A program made the translations under genes and the position numbers. Shown in pieces: positions 59,204 through 64,000 of a stretch of 64,000 nt of DNA. This DNA is from JAPOQD01 sp964620555. Lineage in GTDB: Bacteria > Pseudomonadota > Gammaproteobacteria > Pseudomonadales > Halieaceae. The notes under the pieces were generated by a model. It was not told the DNA's origin. It made no database searches and saw only the letters and a list, made by a program, of their open reading frames with translations. Position 1 is the first letter of the stretch, and every line of letters starts with the position of its first letter. The stretch lies in contig CAZUGZ010000005.1 in the NCBI GenBank assembly GCA_964620555.1, forward strand, positions 1 to 64,000, read 5' to 3'.

Positions 59204-59872
59204 TTACCTGCTGTGACTTTGGAGGAGGCTGGTACACATCGTGTAGATATAATCCGCAAAGGCAGGCTCCTCGAGATATTCGGGACGTTCGGCAATGGCT
59301 TTTTCGATCAGGCTGTCAATACAGTTGTCAATCAGGAAAACAGCGACTTCAAAATGGTGCTGCGGCAGGCTGTTGGAGAGAAACCGATGATAACTGTTAT
59401 TCGATGCCTCCGGATCCTGCAAAAGCTGGTTGTAGTGCTCTGAAAGTTTGAAGGAGGTTTTGTACTGCGTGAAAAACTTCCGGTCATATGCCAACAGGCG
59501 CCGGTGAAATTCGATGACCGTATTGACAAGATGGCGGAGAAACTGCTCAGGCGTCGCTTCTTCCATGTGCGACATGGCTACGATCTGGGCATTTAGATGC
59601 CTGATTACCTCATCGTGGCAGATCTCGCCCACCACCGCGTCGATGTTCGGGTAGTACTGGTAAAGGGAACCGACTTCGACACCGGCTTTTTCAACGAGGT
59701 TGTTAACCGATAAGGCCTGCTCCCCCTGTTCCTCCAATATGGATTTGCAGGCCTGTTTGATCGATTCGACCAAAATCTGGGAACGCGTCTGCCTTGGTTC
59801 CTTCCGCCGCTGTGGCAAATCCCCGGATAGAGGCGATGGTGACCTTGACGATGTCTGTGTTTTTCTGGCCAA
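59204..59872 (-). CDS. TetR-family transcriptional regulator
   Basis: A 222-aa TetR-family protein. The HTH is about residues 28-75, with QILVESIKQACKSILEEQGE, NNLVEKAGVEVGSLYQYYPN. The start at 59872 is a TTG preceded by AAGAAGG at spacing 8; no in-frame ATG occurs before about residue 99. It has a basic N-terminal tail. It is divergent from the flavoprotein at 60078 across a 205-bp gap, so it likely controls that gene, possibly together with itself. Confidence 0.85.
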   Translation of the reverse strand: MARKTQTSSRSPSPLSGDLPQRRKEPRQTRSQILVESIKQACKSILEEQGEQALSVNNLVEKAGVEVGSLYQYYPNIDAVVGEICHDEVIRHLNAQIVAMSHMEEATPEQFLRHLVNTVIEFHRRLLAYDRKFFTQYKTSFKLSEHYNQLLQDPEASNNSYHRFLSNSLPQHHFEVAVFLIDNCIDSLIEKAIAERPEYLEEPAFADYIYTMCTSLLQSHSR

Positions 59873-60077
59873 TCTGTAACCTTCTTAACCTGGCTTTTCC
59901 AGTGGGTACATTCAAAGAATATATAAGATTTTCCTCCGTCGCCATTGGTGTCAGAATAATATAATAATATCAATGCCTTATAGAGCGGCTGCCGAGGTCC
60001 AATGCGATAACGCTGTCTCTTGCCAGGCGCTATATTGGTAGTCACTTATTACAGCCCCTGGTAGAAAGAAGCCAACA
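59873..60077. promoter_or_regulatory. Divergent control region between TetR and flavoprotein genes
   Basis: A 205-bp gap with an AT-rich core (ATAATATAATAATAT at about 59956-59970) next to GC-rich DNA. No AGTATACT site is visible. The core could be promoter or operator for the TetR. I see no gene in it. Confidence 0.4.
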
Positions 60078-62045
60078 ATGACTTCGCGCGTATGCCAGTC
60101 CAGCTCGGTCCGCAAGCTTTTCGAGCCCGGATATATCGGCAAGATGAAGCTGAAAAACCGCGTGTTCCTAGCTCCCATGGGGCATGGAACCCACGACCTC
60201 GATGGCGGCTACTCAGCGCAGGAGACGGCCTACTTCGCCGCAAGGGCACGCGGTGGTGTGGGTATGGTGGTGGCCGGTGGTATCGTCACCTCGCGTTACG
60301 ACGGGCATATCGGCAATCTATTTGAATCGATGGACGTGTTTAATCGTTTTGAGCAGTTTGTCGATGAAATACATGCCTGGGATTGCAAGGTCTGCGTACA
60401 ACTATCCCCAGGCATTGGCCGAGTTGGTGGCGCATTGCCGGGATTCAACGCGCCGGTCAGTGCATCAGCCGTACCTGCCTTCTGGGATCCCGATCAAACC
60501 TGCCGCGAACTGGAACGAGATGAAATCGCCTTCCTGGTTGAGGCGTTTGGCAACTCAGCGGCCATGGTCAAGGCTGCCGGCGCAGACTGCATCAATGTGC
60601 ACGGTTACGGCGGTTACCTGATCGACCAGTTCATGACCGCTGCCTGGAATCAACGTACTGATGAGTACGGTGGAGATCTCGATGGGCGGATGCGTTTTGC
60701 GCTGGAATTGGTTCAAAAGACTCAACAGGTTTGTGGCGATGATTTTCCGGTGATATTCAAAATGTCGCCAGAGCACTATTTCGATGGCGGGCGAACCCTT
60801 GATGAAGGACTGGAAATTGCCCGGCGTTTGCAGGCCGCCGGTGTCCATGCCCTGCAGATCGATGCTGGCTGCTATGAAAGCTGGCATAAGACTATTCCCA
60901 CAGTGCATCAAAGCCGTCGTTTCCAGGTGGAATTATCCCGGGCGGTCAAACAGGTGGTTGATATTCCAGTGCTGACTGGCGGCAAACTCGGCAACCCGGA
61001 TGAAGCGGAAGCGGTGCTGGCGGATATGCAGGCAGACTATATCGGCCTGGGACGCCCGCTGCTGGCCGACCCTGACTGGGTTCTCAAGGTAAAGGAGAAT
61101 CGCCAGGAGGATATTGTTCACTGCATATACTGTAATGAAGGTTGTATCGTTCGAATATTCAATGGCCAGCGTCTGGGTTGCGCGGTCAACGCCACCACCG
61201 GCAAAGAGCTGGTCAATATTATACCGGAGCCCAAAGAGAGCCGGTTCGTATTGATTATCGGGGCGGGCGCCGCGGGTCTGGAGGCGGCCATACAGGGCAG
61301 CAAGGCGGGCCACCGGGTGGTCTTATGGGAAAAGTCCGATCGGCTGGGTGGTACGCTGCTGCTCGCTGCGGCACCCTCGTTTAAAACCGAAATCATGCGC
61401 TACGTAGACTACTTGCGCGCTCAGATTAAGAAGCTGGATATACCCGTGGAATTCAACAAAGATGGTACCATTGACAGTATCGCAGCGCAGAATCCGGATC
61501 TCGTTATTCTTGCTACCGGCTCCAGACCGATTATTCCACCACTGCCGGGCATTGAGCGAGATCAGGTAACTACGGCTTCAGCGGTATTGAAAGAAGAGGT
61601 ACCTGTCGGGCAAAAGGTGCTGGTCGCCGGAGGAGGTCTAGTTGGCGTGGAGACGGCGCTGGAACTGGCGCAGCAGGGCAAAGCGGTAACGGTAGTCGAG
61701 ATGCAGCCGGAGATACTGCCCGAACCATTGTTCGCCGGCGATATCATGAAGCTTCAGGAAATGCTGGCTGAAACCGGGGTAGAGGTATTGACCAATACCC
61801 GACTGGAGCGTATCGAAGAGAATCAGGTGATGGTATCTCAGCGGGACAGTGAGTTTGGCCTGGACGCGGATACGGTAGTGATTGCCGTGGGCTACCGCGC
61901 CAATGGCGAAATGGAGGATGCGCTGCGCCAGCGCGTACGCGATGTGGTTGTGGTGGGAGATGCGGTGGCACCGCGTCGGGTTCAGCACGCGGTGTGGGAA
62001 GGGTTTCATGCGATACGAGCATTATCGGAACGGACTGCAGTTTAG
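60078..62045 (+). CDS. NADH:flavin oxidoreductase / 2,4-dienoyl-CoA reductase-like protein
   Basis: A 655-aa three-domain flavoprotein. The N-terminal OYE barrel has KNRVFLAPMGHGTHD and YGGDLDGRMRF; a 4Fe-4S segment is in CIYCNEGC, then a Cys at RLGC (about residues 354-373). The C-terminal FAD/NAD domains start with LIIGAGAAGLEAAIQG and VAGGGLVGVETALELA. This is the layout of FadH, trimethylamine dehydrogenase and steroid enone reductases. A double-bond reductase for enoyl or dienoyl intermediates fits the cluster. An SDR follows 37 bases later. Confidence 0.92.
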   Translation: MTSRVCQSSSVRKLFEPGYIGKMKLKNRVFLAPMGHGTHDLDGGYSAQETAYFAARARGGVGMVVAGGIVTSRYDGHIGNLFESMDVFNRFEQFVDEIHAWDCKVCVQLSPGIGRVGGALPGFNAPVSASAVPAFWDPDQTCRELERDEIAFLVEAFGNSAAMVKAAGADCINVHGYGGYLIDQFMTAAWNQRTDEYGGDLDGRMRFALELVQKTQQVCGDDFPVIFKMSPEHYFDGGRTLDEGLEIARRLQAAGVHALQIDAGCYESWHKTIPTVHQSRRFQVELSRAVKQVVDIPVLTGGKLGNPDEAEAVLADMQADYIGLGRPLLADPDWVLKVKENRQEDIVHCIYCNEGCIVRIFNGQRLGCAVNATTGKELVNIIPEPKESRFVLIIGAGAAGLEAAIQGSKAGHRVVLWEKSDRLGGTLLLAAAPSFKTEIMRYVDYLRAQIKKLDIPVEFNKDGTIDSIAAQNPDLVILATGSRPIIPPLPGIERDQVTTASAVLKEEVPVGQKVLVAGGGLVGVETALELAQQGKAVTVVEMQPEILPEPLFAGDIMKLQEMLAETGVEVLTNTRLERIEENQVMVSQRDSEFGLDADTVVIAVGYRANGEMEDALRQRVRDVVVVGDAVAPRRVQHAVWEGFHAIRALSERTAV

Positions 62046-62082
62046 CGACCTGAGCTGCGTACACGTGATTATAGGATGAGCT

Positions 62083-62844
62083 ATGCCTTCTGTTAGTTTT
62101 GATTTCTCCAACCGTGTGGCATTTGTTACTGGTGGCGCATCAGGTATCGGGAAAGAAACGGTAAAACAGTTCTGTGAAAGCGGCGCCCAAGTGGCAATCG
62201 CCGATATCGATACGAACGCTGGCGCAAGCTATGCGAGTGAACTGGTGGCCCGGGGCTATGAAGCAGTATTCGTGGAGCTTGATGTTACCGACGCGGCATC
62301 GGTTAACAGGGCCGTGGATGCTACCGTGGAGACCTTTGGCCAACTCGATTTCGGTGTAAATAGCGCGGGCATTTTTCCCGCTTTTGTACCTTTCACTGAA
62401 ACTAATCAAAGTGCATGGCAGAGAGCGTTCGCGATTAATGTCGAGGGAGTTTTCCTTTGTATGAAGGCCGAGCTGATGCACATGAGGAAACAGCAGCAGG
62501 GCGTCATCGTTAATATGTCCTCGGGCGCTGGCTTGCAGGCAGTGCCGCTGAACGCCACCTACTGTGCTACCAAGCACGCAGTGCTGGGGCTGAGCAAATC
62601 TGCGGCTTTGGAAGTGCTGGATCAGGGTATTCGCATAAATTCCATCTGTCCCGCTGGTGTCGATACACCGATGACCGCTGCCATCGGCAAGATCGGCGAT
62701 CAGATGCTGGAACAGCTGCCAATGACGCGGCTGGCGACAGCAACAGAAGTTGCCCACATGACCCTGTTCGCCTGCAGCGATGAAGCCTCTTACAGCACCG
62801 GCGTCGAGTTTCGCGTTAACGGTGGTACCGGCTTGATGGGTTGA
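62083..62844 (+). CDS. Short-chain dehydrogenase/reductase
   Basis: A 253-aa SDR: TGGASGIG at residues 16-23, D41 after beta-2 (NAD type), S147, and Y160-x3-K164 in YCATK. The usual NNAG is NSAG at 93-96, a small but uncommon change near the active site. The C-terminus EASYSTGVEFRVNGG matches the broken SDR at 18488, so these may be close paralogues, one dead and one alive. It lies between the flavoprotein and a sulfotransferase on the same strand. Confidence 0.9.
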   Translation: MPSVSFDFSNRVAFVTGGASGIGKETVKQFCESGAQVAIADIDTNAGASYASELVARGYEAVFVELDVTDAASVNRAVDATVETFGQLDFGVNSAGIFPAFVPFTETNQSAWQRAFAINVEGVFLCMKAELMHMRKQQQGVIVNMSSGAGLQAVPLNATYCATKHAVLGLSKSAALEVLDQGIRINSICPAGVDTPMTAAIGKIGDQMLEQLPMTRLATATEVAHMTLFACSDEASYSTGVEFRVNGGTGLMG

Positions 62845-62847
62845 GCG

Positions 62848-64000
62848 ATGAGTCAGCGGCGCTTCAAGTTCAGGCAGGCGATAGACTACTTTCACGAGCA
62901 GGCGATAGCGCAGACGGGCTTGTCCGAGTTCGGTCCCCGGGATTACCTGCAGGGCATGGAAGTGTTGATGGCCAGTTACGATGACGAGGCAAACCTGAAT
63001 CAGGGTATGCGCGCCTTTGTGAGCAAGCTGGTTACTGACGCATTGTGCGCGAGACTCGACACCGAGGAGGGTTTTCGACAATACTCTGGATGCCTGGAAA
63101 ATCCAGTTACCAGGCCAATTATGATAGCAAGCTTGCCACGCAGTGGCTCCACGGCTTTACACCGACTGCTTGCTGCCGATCCGGGTAACCAGGCAGCAGA
63201 GCTGTGGCTCGCAGGCCACCCAATGCCACGCCCGTCTCGCGATCAATGGTATGAACATCCAGTATTTCAAGCAAGCCAGGATAGCTTTGCCGCACTGTCG
63301 GAGCACAGCCCCGAACTTAAGGGGATGCATGAGATGTCGCCGGAGCTGCCTGACGAATGTGTGCATCTCATGAGCCAGGACTTTGCGGCCATTACTTTTT
63401 CGAACCTGGTAAATGCTCCCGGTTATGACAGATGGTTGCTTGAAGCAGACTTGACCTATGCTTACGAGCGGCACCGCAAAATGCTTTGTCTTATCGGTGC
63501 CAATGAACCCGATAAACGCTGGGTTTTAAAAGATCCGGCCGGACTTGGAAATTTGAAGTTTCTGCTGGGTGTTTATCCAGACGCGTGTATCGTATTTTTG
63601 CATCGCGATCCGACGAATATAATTCCTTCGTTTTTAAGTTTGATGCATACAACGGTTAAGGCGACTGGTACGGGTTATGACGCCAGCCACTTAAACCAGC
63701 GAGAACTTGTGTGGAACCCCACCGTCCTGAAAAGAGCGCTGGATGTTCGGGACGGCAACCCAGGTAATTTCCTGGATGTATCGTTCAATGATTTTATAAA
63801 AAATTCAGTTGGGTTTACAGCGAATGTTTATGCACATTTTGGCATACCTTTCCCGAAAAAATCCCGCGAATCTCTGCAGCAGTACGCCAGGAAAAACAAA
63901 AAAAGCAAACATCGCGGCCATCGCTATTCGGTCGCCGATTATGGTGTTACGGAAGACGATGTTCGCTCCGCCTTTACATTCTATTATGAACGCTACGCAC
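62848..64000 (+). CDS. Sulfotransferase-family protein (partial, cut by right edge)
   Basis: 384 codons are visible from ATG 62848, three bases after the SDR stop; the C-terminus lies outside the window. SLPRSGST (95-102) is the PAPS loop, and LHRDPTNIIPSFLS (about residue 252) the 3'-phosphate site. QTGLSEFG in the N-terminus (22-29) matches the other two sulfotransferase-like proteins. The PAPS loop reads Ser-Gly-Ser-Thr instead of the commoner Thr-Thr ending. It completes a small operon with the flavoprotein and SDR. Confidence 0.85.
   Translation, partial: MSQRRFKFRQAIDYFHEQAIAQTGLSEFGPRDYLQGMEVLMASYDDEANLNQGMRAFVSKLVTDALCARLDTEEGFRQYSGCLENPVTRPIMIASLPRSGSTALHRLLAADPGNQAAELWLAGHPMPRPSRDQWYEHPVFQASQDSFAALSEHSPELKGMHEMSPELPDECVHLMSQDFAAITFSNLVNAPGYDRWLLEADLTYAYERHRKMLCLIGANEPDKRWVLKDPAGLGNLKFLLGVYPDACIVFLHRDPTNIIPSFLSLMHTTVKATGTGYDASHLNQRELVWNPTVLKRALDVRDGNPGNFLDVSFNDFIKNSVGFTANVYAHFGIPFPKKSRESLQQYARKNKKSKHRGHRYSVADYGVTEDDVRSAFTFYYERYA

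Noticed and set aside
1..64000. tRNA, rRNA, CRISPR arrays, insertion sequences or prophage genes
   Set aside because: None were recognised: no transposase or integrase-like protein, no spaced direct repeats and no tRNA-like cloverleaf were noticed by reading; a tool search would be needed to exclude small RNAs.

Overview
This 64 kb window looks like part of a chromosome from an aerobic marine-type gammaproteobacterium, possibly near Halieaceae, Spongiibacteraceae or Porticoccaceae. That placement is an inference from gene content, moderate GC and dense same-strand operons; no rRNA, tRNA or other phylogenetic marker is present. Nearly every gene belongs to a CoA-dependent catabolic island for a bulky, branched or polycyclic carboxylic acid such as a steroid, terpenoid or polyketide-like compound. 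I count four intact acyl-CoA ligases, seven acyl-CoA dehydrogenase (ACAD) genes including a two-domain fusion, five intact SDR dehydrogenases, two enoyl-CoA hydratase units, a MaoC/FAS1-type hydratase, a thiolase-hydratase fusion and a DUF35 + Ltp2-like retro-aldolase pair. There is also a P450, a luciferase-like monooxygenase, an amidohydrolase, a molybdopterin oxidoreductase, two AveC-like membrane proteins and three sulfotransferase-like proteins. No steroid-ring-opening set (KstD, KshA, HsaC type) is visible, so the substrate is unknown.

Layout. 1-3.8 kb (minus): sulfotransferase (cut by the edge), DUF1214 protein, SnoaL-like protein, SDR. 4-7.5 kb (plus): amidohydrolase and flavin monooxygenase, then a graveyard of GST, P450 and alcohol dehydrogenase fragments. 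7.6-13.1 kb (minus): unusual ABC-type binding protein, rubredoxin and AveC-like protein; then SDR and fused ACAD. 13.1-27.2 kb (plus): TetR, thiolase-hydratase fusion, FadD19-like ligase, orphan WS/DGAT C-terminal domain, a broken SDR, nitronate monooxygenase-like protein, Mo oxidoreductase, AveC-like protein, DapB-like reductase, sulfotransferase and a broken adenylate-forming gene. 27.3-32.3 kb (minus): two ACADs, ligase, MaoC-like hydratase. 32.5-42 kb (plus): HSD10-like SDR, P450, hydratase, ligase, hydratase/SDR chimeric relic, SDR, ALDH, GST, ligase. 42-49.8 kb: a double-headed GntR/FadR regulator (minus) divergent from the DUF35/aldolase/four-ACAD operon. 49.9-56.5 kb: relics, two kinase-like proteins, iron ADH and a Tat-exported FAD oxidoreductase. 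56.5-59.1 kb (minus): a MoxR/vWA pair. 59.2-64 kb: TetR, dienoyl-CoA-reductase-like flavoprotein, SDR and a sulfotransferase cut by the right edge.

The strongest unifying signal is a short palindrome, AGTATACT or close variants, in AT-rich intergenic DNA upstream of most operons. Its GTATAC core fits the published FadR-subfamily operator form GT-M-(N)0-1-K-AC. The only FadR-type regulator here is a single chain carrying two complete wHTH-FCD units, so I propose a local regulon under this protein. A sigma70 -10 element (TATACT) is the main alternative. A second theme is decay: at least ten gene fragments or broken genes lie at operon ends, several of them chimeric and some still carrying the palindrome.
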